Shown: positions 26,401 through 33,462 of the stretch, piece after piece
How the letters are laid out: the number at the start of each line of letters is the position of its first letter
How positions within the stretch are numbered: position 1 is the first letter of the stretch
Assembly (NCBI GenBank): GCA_037189585.1
Contig: JBBCJA010000012.1
Span: forward strand, 62,001-126,000
Origin: JAEXNA01 sp037189585
GTDB lineage: Bacteria > Vulcanimicrobiota > Xenobia > Xenobiales > JADMJV01
Direction: 5' to 3'
Length of the DNA: 64,000 bases
Program-made: the position numbers and the translations under genes
The notes under the pieces: generated by a model
Told to the model about the DNA's origin: nothing
What the model saw: only the letters and a program-made list of their open reading frames with translations
Database searches by the model: none

Positions 26401-26548
26401 GCACCTCGACTCGAGGCGGGGCGAACTCGGGAAAGACGTCCATTTGAGAGTGTTGAAGGGAGATCACTCCCAGGCCGACCACCGCGAGTGCGGCGGTGAC
26501 CACCAGGAGTCGGAAACGCATGGAGCTTTCAATCAGTGCGGCTAACAT
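23480..26548 (-). CDS. RND-family efflux pump, heavy-metal (CzcA/CusA)-like
   Basis: 1022 residues, the family's usual length. N-terminal helix followed by MDVFPEFAPPRVEVQTEGPGLS, typical for HME-RND proteins. The twelve-helix layout with two large periplasmic loops is seen. The TM4 proton-relay pair is present in ALGSVVDDAIIDVENINRRL, and the C-terminal half has GFVAVIGIAARNGIMMVS and VVPVLMTALTQILALLP, as in CzcA-type pumps. It is the last of a TolC-adaptor-pump operon, its ATG sharing a base with the adaptor stop. Substrate probably metal ions or organic toxicants; a cytoplasmic Met cluster for Cu/Ag was not checked. Confidence 0.92.
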   Translation of the reverse strand: MLAALIESSMRFRLLVVTAALAVVGLGVISLQHSQMDVFPEFAPPRVEVQTEGPGLSTEEMEQLISIPIENALTSTPFVETLRSKSVLGLSSVTLILERGADLEVARQNVQERLAQVAPRLPAAARPPVILPPLSSTSRVLKVGITSEKLSQMEMSESARWVIRPRLMAVPGVANVAIWGQNNRQYQVMVEPRRLAQQNVSLQEVMTAVAGAVSLGGGGFIDTPNQRLPVRHQSWVRSPEDLTRAVVTSRNGTPVTVGDVAKVQIGSPPAIGDAVINSQPGLLLIVEKYPWGNTLEVTRGIEEALQALSPGLPDMEFDTTIFRPATFVETALDNLSWALGLGCVMVVVVLLVFLSDLRSALISAVAIPISLLAAILIIVAMGQSVNTMVIAGFAIALGSVVDDAIIDVENINRRLRLNAALEHPEPKMKVILDASVEVRSAIVYASAIVIVTIIPVFFLDGLAGAFFRPLAFAYALAILVSLVVALTVTPALCMMGLKVEADSSHTGVLAGWIQKVYRRLLALTMERAGLAAVLLVVCLIGTFVSFGRFGQEFLPHFKENDFLMHWVEKPGTSLEAMRRITIKGSEELMSIPGVRNFGAHIGRAEAADEVVGPNFTELWISIEPNVDYDATVEKIQEVVHGYPGLHRDVLTYLRERVKEVLSGADASIVVRISGPELKGLRNSAHKVAAAISGVPGVVDLKVEAQVLVPQISVRMRPEQAAFYGITEQDIRRAESVFLSGLKVGELYEGQAIQDVVVWSEGSVRGDLKSLREILVETPTGDRVPLAEVAEIAIVSAPNAIVREGATRRIDVTCNVKGQDLGSVAAGIREKLKSVEFEPGYYPETLGEFEAQEAAFKRLSALAILSLVLILVLLQSDFESPRMVAVIFLSLPFSLIGGMAGIVWGGGVISLGSLVGFVAVIGIAARNGIMMVSHYRHLEEEEGYAFGPDLVVRGSCERVVPVLMTALTQILALLPIALGGNLPGYEIEYPMALVILGGMASSTVLSLFLLPAFYLRLGKRNPG

Positions 26549-27792
26549 CAGTCGTTACCAAACTCCACTCCGAAAATTTCCGCCGCCCCGTCGGCCACCA
26601 CCTGAACTCCAAGCTCGGGCCCCTCGGACAACACCGCGAGACCATCTCTCAAGCTTTCGACCACGACTCGAACTCTTCGGTAGGTCTGTGGCTCGGTGCG
26701 AACGTAGACCCAGGCTCCGCCGTGAATGTCGTAGAGGATCGAAGCCGCCGGAACCACCAGGTACTGCCCCGCGCCTTTGAGAGCCAGAGTCGCCATCACG
26801 CGCTGATCGGGTCCCAAGGATTCCCGCGAGTTCTCCACCTGGTAGTAAAGATCGAAGGTCGAGGTCAACTGGTCGGCCGTGGGCGGACCCTTGACCGGTT
26901 TGGCTTGGAACTTTTTCCCCGAGACCGAGATCGCGGCGACCTCCTGGGGAAGCACCTCGGAGGCCTCGCTTTGCGGCACACGCACTCGAATCCAGAGCTG
27001 TCCCAGATCGACCAAGTCGAGCAGCGGTTGGCCGGCCGACACGGACTGGCCGGAGGAGACCATCACTCTGAGGATGGTTCCGCTCAGGGGAGCGACCTGG
27101 CTCAGCGGTGTGGGAGACCATGGTTTGGGGGCGTGGTCGACGCGCCGGATGGTCTGTTTCTCCCGTTGGGCCGCTTCCACGGTTTTTTGAGCGATGTTGC
27201 GGCGGGCCACGGCGTCGTCGACTCTTTTGCGACTCCCGACCTGTTGCTCGAAAAGCTCATTTGACCGTCGTAGCTCGATCTCGGCGGCCTCGAGCTCGGC
27301 TTCGGCCACGGCGATCCGTGTGGCGATGGCCGCGGCGCTTTGCTCCACGATGATTCGATTAGCGTTCAGCTGATCTATTTGAGCCGGGCCCATAGCGAAG
27401 TCTCCCGCTGTTTGTAGAGGAACCAGGGAGAACAAGGACTGTCCTTTGGCCACGACGGTTCCCACCGCCAAGGGCTGGGGTCCCGTGTACTCCACCGTTC
27501 CGGCGGCCGGGGCCAGAAGCGTGGTCTGGCTCTGGGGCGGAAGCACGGTCACACCGGGATAGGTCCGGTGGTCAGAGATAGCCTGCCGCTTCGCTGGGAC
27601 GACGGAGACCCCCAGGCGCTTCTCCGCCTTCTCCGTCAAACGAACGCTGGCAAGCTCCAGCTCGTCGGAGATCTGCATGACCGCGGCCGGCGGCGTCATG
27701 TGGGATGAGGGAGCGTGCGCTCCGCCTGCCCCTCCGCAACCGGACAGCGGAACAAGTGTCAATAAAGTCGCCAAAATAATTCTCACTATCAT
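26548..27792 (-). CDS. efflux RND transporter periplasmic adaptor (MFP) lipoprotein
   Basis: 414 residues from the ATG at 27792, which shares a base with the upstream TGA. N-terminal lipoprotein signal with lipobox LSGC. Adaptor architecture: barrel-sandwich/biotinyl-lipoyl part (LLAPAAGTVEYTGPQPLAVGTVVAKGQSLF), alpha-hairpin with heptads (AAAIATRIAVAEAELEAAEIELRRSNELFEQQVGSRK is the core), a second lipoyl half (SPTPLSQVAPLSGTILRVMVSSGQSVSAGQPLLDL) and a beta-barrel. It bridges the pump and the TolC-like channel across the periplasm. Confidence 0.92.
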   Translation of the reverse strand: MIVRIILATLLTLVPLSGCGGAGGAHAPSSHMTPPAAVMQISDELELASVRLTEKAEKRLGVSVVPAKRQAISDHRTYPGVTVLPPQSQTTLLAPAAGTVEYTGPQPLAVGTVVAKGQSLFSLVPLQTAGDFAMGPAQIDQLNANRIIVEQSAAAIATRIAVAEAELEAAEIELRRSNELFEQQVGSRKRVDDAVARRNIAQKTVEAAQREKQTIRRVDHAPKPWSPTPLSQVAPLSGTILRVMVSSGQSVSAGQPLLDLVDLGQLWIRVRVPQSEASEVLPQEVAAISVSGKKFQAKPVKGPPTADQLTSTFDLYYQVENSRESLGPDQRVMATLALKGAGQYLVVPAASILYDIHGGAWVYVRTEPQTYRRVRVVVESLRDGLAVLSEGPELGVQVVADGAAEIFGVEFGND

Positions 27793-29057
27793 CAATCCTC
27801 TCTCGTGAAACGAACGTTGACCGCCAACTCCAGCTCGCCCAGGGCTCTATGCAAGAGCGCGATATCGGCTAAGAAAGCTTGGCGTTGTCGCTGCACCGAC
27901 TGCCCGGCCAGCAAAACATCGGTAATGTCGCCCTGACCGAGTTCGTAGGTCTTGTGAGCCAGTTCCAGCACTCGGTCGGCCTGGGGCTGCAGCACCTGCA
28001 AATCATGGCTCACCTGGCGGCGAGCGTTTTGAAAGTTGGTCCAAGCCAGGGCCACGGCTTGCTCAGCCGCTACCAGCGTGGCCTGATGGCGAAGCAGCGC
28101 TTCTTGCTCGCGAGAGCGCGCCTGCCGCACCTCCCCACTCCGGTCACTGCCCAATGGGATCTCCACCTGCACCCCCGCCTGGTAAGTGAAAGCCGGGTAG
28201 ATCGGGTCGTAGAGCAGCGCCGCCTGGAGGGAAAGGTCGGGAGATTGGTTGGCCCGGGCCAGATCCACTCGGTGGCGGGCCGTTTCTACCTGCTGAACGG
28301 CCAGGGCCAGGTCAGGCCGGTTTTCTCTGGCCAGCTCCTGAAGTGTGAACAGGTCCGGCAGGTCCCATTCCGGCCCCTCGATGGAGACTTCGGTGGGAAA
28401 GAGCGCACCGTCGCTCACCACGTCAAGCCGCATCTCGAGGGGCTGGCCCAGCAACCGGTTTAGGGTCAGAAGGGCGGTTTCCACGCGGTTCTCCGCAGGA
28501 TAGATGAGGCGCTGGTTCTGCTCTTTCTCGAAGACCCCCCGAATGACATCGGCCTCGGCGATGTCGCCCGCCTGAAACCTTCGGGTCGCCGCTTCCACCA
28601 AACGATCATAAAATTCCAGGTCGCGCCGACTCTGCTCTAAGACAGCCCCCGCGATGGCGAGCTCCACGAAAGCGTTACGGGTTTGGTTCAAAACGACCAG
28701 GCGAGCCTGAGAGCGGGAAAGCGCGGCCTCCTTGACGCCGTCCTCGGCCACCGTCACGCGGGCTCTCCGCCGCCCTCCGGTCTCTAGAGGGACGTCGAAG
28801 GTCAGTCTCTGCTTACGCTCCGCCGGTCCGATCGGAAAGGCGTAACTCAAGCTAGGGTTCGGTCGCTGCTCGGCGATGGAGATGGCGTCTCGGGCGACCT
28901 CGATACCTTGCTCTACGACCAGGAGATCAGGGTTGCGACTCTCGGCAAGTTCCAGTGCCTGCCCCAAGGTCAAGCGCACGCCCTCCTCCGAGGGAGCGCC
29001 CATCGCTTTAGGCGGGCAGATGCCGACCAACAGAAGAAGAAAGAGAAGGAGCTTCAC
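27792..29057 (-). CDS. TolC-family outer membrane efflux protein
   Basis: 421 residues from GTG at 29057, giving a proper signal peptide (VKLLLFLLLLVGICPPKAMG). The frame is open to 29147, but that would put the regulatory-type dyad (29103-29118) inside the coding region. Two OEP repeats are visible: LTLGQALELAESRNPDLLVVEQG, and DLFTLQELARENRPDLALAVQQVETAR with long coiled helices. It is the first gene of the efflux operon and forms the outer-membrane exit channel. Confidence 0.9.
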   Translation of the reverse strand: MKLLLFLLLLVGICPPKAMGAPSEEGVRLTLGQALELAESRNPDLLVVEQGIEVARDAISIAEQRPNPSLSYAFPIGPAERKQRLTFDVPLETGGRRRARVTVAEDGVKEAALSRSQARLVVLNQTRNAFVELAIAGAVLEQSRRDLEFYDRLVEAATRRFQAGDIAEADVIRGVFEKEQNQRLIYPAENRVETALLTLNRLLGQPLEMRLDVVSDGALFPTEVSIEGPEWDLPDLFTLQELARENRPDLALAVQQVETARHRVDLARANQSPDLSLQAALLYDPIYPAFTYQAGVQVEIPLGSDRSGEVRQARSREQEALLRHQATLVAAEQAVALAWTNFQNARRQVSHDLQVLQPQADRVLELAHKTYELGQGDITDVLLAGQSVQRQRQAFLADIALLHRALGELELAVNVRFTRED

Positions 29058-29059
29058 GC

Positions 29060-29118
29060 CCCCGAGGCTAGCAAAGCTTCCTTGCGGCCAGCTTTCGTCT
29101 ATATTACGGAGCGGTAAT
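29060..29118. promoter_or_regulatory. ~60-bp dispersed element upstream of the efflux operon
   Basis: Perfect dyad ATTACGGAGCGGTAAT (29103-29118), plus the block GGCCAGCTTTCGTC shared with the copy at 30232-30289 (CGCCAGCTTTCGCT). The left end abuts the GTG start of the TolC-like gene. A role in controlling the efflux operon is possible. Confidence 0.6.
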
Positions 29119-29316
29119 CTCCGCCTTAGGTGGCCAAGGTCGACCAACTCCGCGGCGACTCGGAGCGAGTGGACGTGACTCGAGCTGGCTGGACTCTCGT
29201 ATCGGTTGGAGAGGCGACGAGGGTTCCATCAGCGACACCTGACCCAGAAGGCAGGAGCCGGACAGCAACCTCGACGTGCGACAGGCATCGACTGTAGGTG
29301 ACTCGAAATCCAAGCG

Positions 29317-30231
29317 ATGAGGACAGCTCTCCTGTTACTTCTTGCTCTCTTTTTCGTGCCGCCGGCGTCTGCCCAGGGCACGCCCGAGGCCACCGTGGAA
29401 CAGTTCTACCGTGACTGGCTGGCATGGCACAGCGGCCAGGGGCAACCCAGGGAAGATTGGGTAGCCCAGCACCGCTCGTTGCTGACTCCTTCGCTCTACA
29501 AGCCTCTGCACAAAGCGCTTTCGATCCATCCCAAGTACGGCTTGCCTCCCATCGATTTCGACCCCTTCACGAGTAGCCAGGTGAGCTTTGTGAGCTATCA
29601 GGTTGGACAGGCCAAGCTGGAGGGGGACACCGCCACCGTGCCGGTCGCGATGCGCCTCCAGACCCGCGTCTCAGAGCCGGGGACGGTCCATTACCGCAAG
29701 ATGCGTCTAGAAAGAACCGGCGGTGAATGGCAAATCTCGGACATCGTCTACCGGGAGGGCTCGCAGCTCTCCAGCGTCCTGGAAAGTCTGCGCGACTGGA
29801 AGCCGGTAAAACCCAGGGTCACCAACCAGGAAGCGGTCCAACGACTCTTTGACGGCTGGCTGGCGGAGAACCGAAAAGGCCAGCCGACGCCCGGGATGAC
29901 GATCGCCTTCCTAGAGCGTCATCGAGATCTGCTGGCTCCCGAGACCGCCGACCTCCTTCTCGAAGCCTTAAGAACCTCACCCCCATTGGACCGTAACCTC
30001 TTTTGTAATGGCTCCTACAGGATGGTCAGCTACCAACTCGGCACCTCCTACGGCGGTGAATCCTTCTCAGTCCAAGTGCGACGGGAGGGGAAGGACGGCC
30101 AGAGCCATGTGCAGGGGCTGATGGTGGATGCGGCGGACGGGCGAGTGACGAACGTGATTTATGGACTGCCCGACGCTAACATGCTAGAGGTATGCCGAAA
30201 GCACCTGGACCTGGCGCGCGCGCACCCCTGA
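29317..30231 (+). CDS. secreted protein with two tandem DUF3828/NTF2-like domains
   Basis: 304 residues with a signal peptide (MRTALLLLLALFFVPPASA, cut before QG). Two similar domains follow: residues ~22-155 (ATVEQFYRDWLAW...QVSFVSYQVGQAKLEGDTATVPVAM...MRLERTGGEWQISDIVY) and ~165-300 (EAVQRLFDGWLAE...MVSYQLGTSYGGESFSVQVRR...RVTNVIYG). The pattern fits DUF3828-like periplasmic domains. Function unknown. Divergent from the efflux operon. Confidence 0.75.
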   Translation: MRTALLLLLALFFVPPASAQGTPEATVEQFYRDWLAWHSGQGQPREDWVAQHRSLLTPSLYKPLHKALSIHPKYGLPPIDFDPFTSSQVSFVSYQVGQAKLEGDTATVPVAMRLQTRVSEPGTVHYRKMRLERTGGEWQISDIVYREGSQLSSVLESLRDWKPVKPRVTNQEAVQRLFDGWLAENRKGQPTPGMTIAFLERHRDLLAPETADLLLEALRTSPPLDRNLFCNGSYRMVSYQLGTSYGGESFSVQVRREGKDGQSHVQGLMVDAADGRVTNVIYGLPDANMLEVCRKHLDLARAHP

Positions 30232-30289
30232 GGCCGGCAAAGCTTCTTTACCGCCAGCTTTCGCTTATATTAAGTTAAGGAGCGGCAAT
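30232..30289. repeat. ~60-bp dispersed element copy after the DUF3828-like gene
   Basis: Shares AAAGCTTCxTTxCxGCCAGCTTTCG with the copy at 29060 and carries a weakened dyad (GTTAAGGAGCGGCAAT, 30274-30289). It starts immediately at the stop codon of the gene ending at 30231 and is followed by a convergent gene, so a promoter role is unlikely here. Confidence 0.55.
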
Positions 30290-30311
30290 CTTGGGGGCTG
30301 AGTCCCGGTTC

Positions 30312-31220
30312 TTAACCCCGACGCTCGGCGCTTGCCTCTTCCAGGCGCTCGGCGCGTGCCTCTTCCAGGCGCTCAGCGTAGCCTTCGTTGGCCCACTCCG
30401 GAGGAGCGACATCGGGGTAGCGGTCCACCAGGTCCAAAATGACATCACGAGTCTCAGGGGTCGTCGCGTGGTCTAGAAGAAAGTCCACCGCTTCGTGGTC
30501 AAACCAGTCGAACATTCCCGAAATCGCGTTGTTGGCGGCAAGGTGGTGGTCAAGGTCGATCCGATAGGCATCGAGTCCAGAGAGAAAATCTGCCCGGGAA
30601 GGGGAGTGTTTTTCATGCTGTTTGGCTTGTTCCAACAGCATCTTCGCGACTTGAGAATGGTCTTGAGAGTCAGAAAATCTGAAAAGCTCCTCAGAGCGGC
30701 TATGAAAACTTGAGGGGGTGAGCTGTTGGCTAGAAATCCGTGCAAACTGAAGCTTGTCGGAAAGAGAGGTCGACTCGAGGTTAGCCGCCGTACGCGCAAT
30801 CACATCATCGCTACTCCCAGCGATCTGCTCGAAAGCCTGCTCGAGAGGGGCCTGCAGTGGTCCCCGGCGGTTGCTGAGAGAGAGCAGGTCGCCCAGCACC
30901 TGGAGAGGGCCTTGAATACTCCCAAAGCTAGTTCTCGTGGCTTGAAAAGCCACCGAGTCGAGAAGGGCGCGATTAAAGTTAAGCTTGTCCTTGCCGGTAA
31001 GTTCGGAGCCGACCGAGCGGAGGTGAGAAAGATTTTTCGCCAGAGCCGGGTCAGACTCGTAGCTCGTCACAGAGATCCGGTCGAGAGCCTGGTCTGCCGC
31101 GCTCTGATTCTTTTCCGTCGAGCGTAGAATATGAAATCGATTGGCCTCGCCGACGCCTTGTCTGGCCAATCCGGCAATGGAGTATCGGAGAGCGTTATTT
31201 GAGTTGAGTGAAGCGGTCAT
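30312..31220 (-). CDS. hypothetical helical protein
   Basis: 302 residues, ATG at 31220 with AAGGACAG before it. No signal peptide or membrane segment. Mostly helix-forming, rich in Ser/Leu/Asp (ESTSLSDKLQFARISSQQL, DHEAVDFLLDHATTPETRDVILDLVDRYPD). The C-terminus holds a short imperfect repeat (AERLEEA, three times), matched by a direct repeat GCGCTC(G/A)GCG in the DNA near 30330-30385. No family is recognised. A rapidly evolving or regulatory protein is possible. Confidence 0.65.
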   Translation of the reverse strand: MTASLNSNNALRYSIAGLARQGVGEANRFHILRSTEKNQSAADQALDRISVTSYESDPALAKNLSHLRSVGSELTGKDKLNFNRALLDSVAFQATRTSFGSIQGPLQVLGDLLSLSNRRGPLQAPLEQAFEQIAGSSDDVIARTAANLESTSLSDKLQFARISSQQLTPSSFHSRSEELFRFSDSQDHSQVAKMLLEQAKQHEKHSPSRADFLSGLDAYRIDLDHHLAANNAISGMFDWFDHEAVDFLLDHATTPETRDVILDLVDRYPDVAPPEWANEGYAERLEEARAERLEEASAERRG

Positions 31221-31277
31221 CTGTCCTTGTCCTTTAGGGGTCTGACGTCAGACTAACCAGAAGGCGTTAAGATAGCG

Positions 31278-31931
31278 TTAAAGACTGGATAAAGAGCTAT
31301 TGAGCCGGTTGGGTCTATGCACTCTTTTTTGCTGGTGGTCGTAGAAGACGGCGTCGGGATGTGAGTATATGATGGAGCCTCGATTTTGGGCAGTTTCTAT
31401 CGAGTGATAGATCGCGAGCGTATCATAGTTGAGGAGGCTCACAAGGACATTATCGCCGTCAGTGAAAGCGAGCAGGAGAGATTCCATGCCAAGAACTTCA
31501 CGGTCGTGTCCAAACCAGTGATTCCAGGCATAGAACGGAGTCAGGCTAGAGAGTTTCCTTGGCCTCGTTGATATCCAGCGCTCGGTGACATCCCACTCCT
31601 GGTATTGGGATTTGCTGTCGAAAAAGGTCTCGATAAAGGGACCTAGCTCCACACAAAGTGATTGTAGGAATCGCATCCAACAGACGGAAAGCCGCTGGCC
31701 ATCCACCAAAACGAGTTCCAGTCCGTAGTCCAGTTCGTCAAACTCTTCTTGTTGCCATCCATGCTGTGTCCACTCGCAGTCTCCCTCAACTTTGATTCCA
31801 AAGTAGCGAACCTGGCAGACCTCAGAGCCGATGAGACTGTGAAGGCAAACGGAGGCAGATTCGACGTCCTGATAGCAGTCTGCATAAGCAACCGAATTGG
31901 GAGAGAGCTCCAGATGCGGGGCTCGACTCAT
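31278..31931 (-). CDS. hypothetical protein
   Basis: 217 residues, ATG at 31931. A soluble, acidic protein rich in Trp/Tyr/His, with sequences like ERWISTRPRKLSSLTPFYAWNHWFGHD and YHSIETAQNRGSIIYSHPDAVFYDHQQ. No known motif is recognised and no close partner gene is evident. The codon and base use look less GC-rich than neighbours. Together with 30312-31220 and 22694-23404 it makes a patch of unrecognised genes. Confidence 0.6.
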   Translation of the reverse strand: MSRAPHLELSPNSVAYADCYQDVESASVCLHSLIGSEVCQVRYFGIKVEGDCEWTQHGWQQEEFDELDYGLELVLVDGQRLSVCWMRFLQSLCVELGPFIETFFDSKSQYQEWDVTERWISTRPRKLSSLTPFYAWNHWFGHDREVLGMESLLLAFTDGDNVLVSLLNYDTLAIYHSIETAQNRGSIIYSHPDAVFYDHQQKRVHRPNRLNSSLSSL

Positions 31932-31958
31932 TCTTGACAGAGTATCAGAGAATGAGTT

Positions 31959-32354
31959 TTACGTGGAGGTATCCCAGAAGTTGGCTTCAACTTTGTTGCC
32001 GTCGGGGTCAAGGATAAAACAGCCGTAGTAGGGTTCTCCGTAGTGAGGTCGAGGTCCCGGTAGGCCGTTGTCTCGTCCACCGGCATCGAGCGCCGTCTTA
32101 TAGAACAGGTCGACCTCTTCTTTCGAAGAGGCGGTGAAGCTAAAGTGGATACCATTTCCGGGATTCGCGGGCTGACCATCGAGCGGGGTTTGCACCCAGA
32201 ACTCGGGAAACAGCTTTCCATAGGCGACCGCGCCCGGATGCTCGAGAATACGGTGGGCCCCGACTACGGCGAGCACACGATCATAAAAATCGGTCGCCCG
32301 GGCAAAGTCGTTGGTGCCCAATGAGACGTGATTGATAATGCTAGGATTGTCCAC
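31959..32354 (-). CDS. VOC (glyoxalase/bleomycin resistance) family protein
   Basis: 131 residues from GTG at 32354 with GGAGGAG at about 32367-32373, overlapping the end of the upstream gene. The VOC fold is clear: INHVSLGTNDFARATDFYDRVL at the start, and DPDGNKVEANFWD at the end, with a His (INHVSL) and Glu (VEANF) in metal-ligand positions. Function could be lyase, dioxygenase or resistance; the substrate is unknown. It follows the sulfite-oxidase-like protein by 10 bp and may be co-transcribed. Confidence 0.85.
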   Translation of the reverse strand: MDNPSIINHVSLGTNDFARATDFYDRVLAVVGAHRILEHPGAVAYGKLFPEFWVQTPLDGQPANPGNGIHFSFTASSKEEVDLFYKTALDAGGRDNGLPGPRPHYGEPYYGCFILDPDGNKVEANFWDTST

Positions 32355-32364
32355 GGCTGCTGTT

Positions 32365-32874
32365 TTACTCCTCCGCCGGTGCGGTCGTGGACGGCTCCAG
32401 ACCGAAGACTTGAATGGATTTGAGGCCATAGACGGAGCGGCTAGGCCTTTCATCACCGGTGACCAGCAGGCGAACTTTCTCGCCGTCCTCAGACCATACG
32501 ATGTAGGCCGGGCGGTTTCCGAAAGTGGGCAAAAGCTCGCCCAGGGCCACGGTGGCCAGGTAGCCATCTTCTCCCACGGCCAGACAGACGAAGGCCAGGT
32601 TGGCGTTCTTCCTGTCAGAAGGTGTGTCCAACTGAGCAAAGTCCAGGCACTGCAAGAGTTCCAGTGCGTAGCCTGACTCCTGGCGGTCCTTGATCGGATA
32701 AGTCATAAGTTGAACCTTATCCGGCCAGCGCTTTTGGGCCGACCGCAAGGTCAGCTCCAAGGGTTGCTTGAGCTTACCGGTGATAGCCACGGAGGCGGGG
32801 TCCGCTTGAGCCGCGCCAAGAGAGAGCAGAACGACAAATCCCAGGATGAAACTTCTCACTGACTTGAAACCCAT
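32365..32874 (-). CDS. secreted protein with a sulfite-oxidase-like (molybdopterin-binding fold) domain
   Basis: 169 residues from ATG at 32874 with GAGGAGG upstream. Signal peptide with ILGFVVLLSLGAAQA. The mature part begins VAITGKLKQPLELTLRSAQ and continues with FVCLAVGEDGYLATVALGELLPTFGNRPAYIVWSEDGEKVRLLVTGDERPSRSVYGLKSI in parts that match Oxidored_molyb, e.g. 'VGEDGYLATV...LGELL'. The Cys ligand of true sulfite oxidases is not seen in its usual place, so it may bind no molybdopterin. Common in bacteria as small accessory domains. Confidence 0.65.
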   Translation of the reverse strand: MGFKSVRSFILGFVVLLSLGAAQADPASVAITGKLKQPLELTLRSAQKRWPDKVQLMTYPIKDRQESGYALELLQCLDFAQLDTPSDRKNANLAFVCLAVGEDGYLATVALGELLPTFGNRPAYIVWSEDGEKVRLLVTGDERPSRSVYGLKSIQVFGLEPSTTAPAEE

Positions 32875-32957
32875 GCGGGTAATCCTCCTCGAGAACCTGG
32901 ACCTATTTTGGAATCCGTCTCGCGAATCCGTTCCCAGATCGGACCAAACCCTCCTTC

Positions 32958-32982
32958 GTTTCAAAATCGTTTCGAATGTTTC
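32958..32982. promoter_or_regulatory. three GTTTC direct repeats in a divergent intergenic region
   Basis: GTTTC occurs at 32958, 32969 and 32978 (spacing 11 and 9 bp) in the AT-rich divergent region between 32874 and 33050. Could be an operator; function inferred only from spacing. Confidence 0.3.
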
Positions 32983-33049
32983 AAAGTTTTTTCAGAACGT
33001 TCCGTTAAATTGATGCCACAAGAACATCAAATATATAGAGGATACGAAA

Positions 33050-33421
33050 ATGCTTACTGCTCTGAACAACTCACCCACCCTCGGCTCCAACTACAAATTC
33101 GACCGCACCCAAAACTCCGACCCCGCCACCAATCCGAACCGGGCTCCCGCCGAGAGCTTCCGCTCCAGCGAATCGGTCGACGCCGGTCTGATGCCCCGCG
33201 GATTCGCCCAGTCCAAGGATGTCGCTAAGAGCGAAGAAGCTCAGCCCACCAAAGAATCTTTCTGGGATCGCTTCGGCACCGGCGCCGGCATTGGTGCTCT
33301 CATCGGAGGCATCGCCCCAGGTGTAGTCCTTCCCTTCATCGGCTTCGCCCTGGCTCCGGTAGGAATGGCCACCGGCGCGCTGATCGGCGGAACTGTGGCT
33401 GGTTTTTGCGGCAAAGAGTAA
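33050..33421 (+). CDS. small protein with a glycine-zipper membrane domain
   Basis: 123 residues, ATG at 33050 with GAGG eight bases upstream. The first ~80 residues are polar and disordered-looking (Asn/Ser/Pro-rich). The C-terminal ~45 residues are a Gly/Ala-rich hydrophobic hairpin: GTGAGIGALIGGIAPG, then a second segment with GFALAPVGMATGALIGG. This is a glycine-zipper pattern, seen in small envelope or pore-forming proteins. No signal peptide is evident. Function unknown; it resembles bacteriocin-type peptides only in the Gly-zipper. Confidence 0.7.
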   Translation: MLTALNNSPTLGSNYKFDRTQNSDPATNPNRAPAESFRSSESVDAGLMPRGFAQSKDVAKSEEAQPTKESFWDRFGTGAGIGALIGGIAPGVVLPFIGFALAPVGMATGALIGGTVAGFCGKE

Positions 33422-33462
33422 CCTTCTACTTCCACCTTTGACATAACAGACACCGGCAAGGC

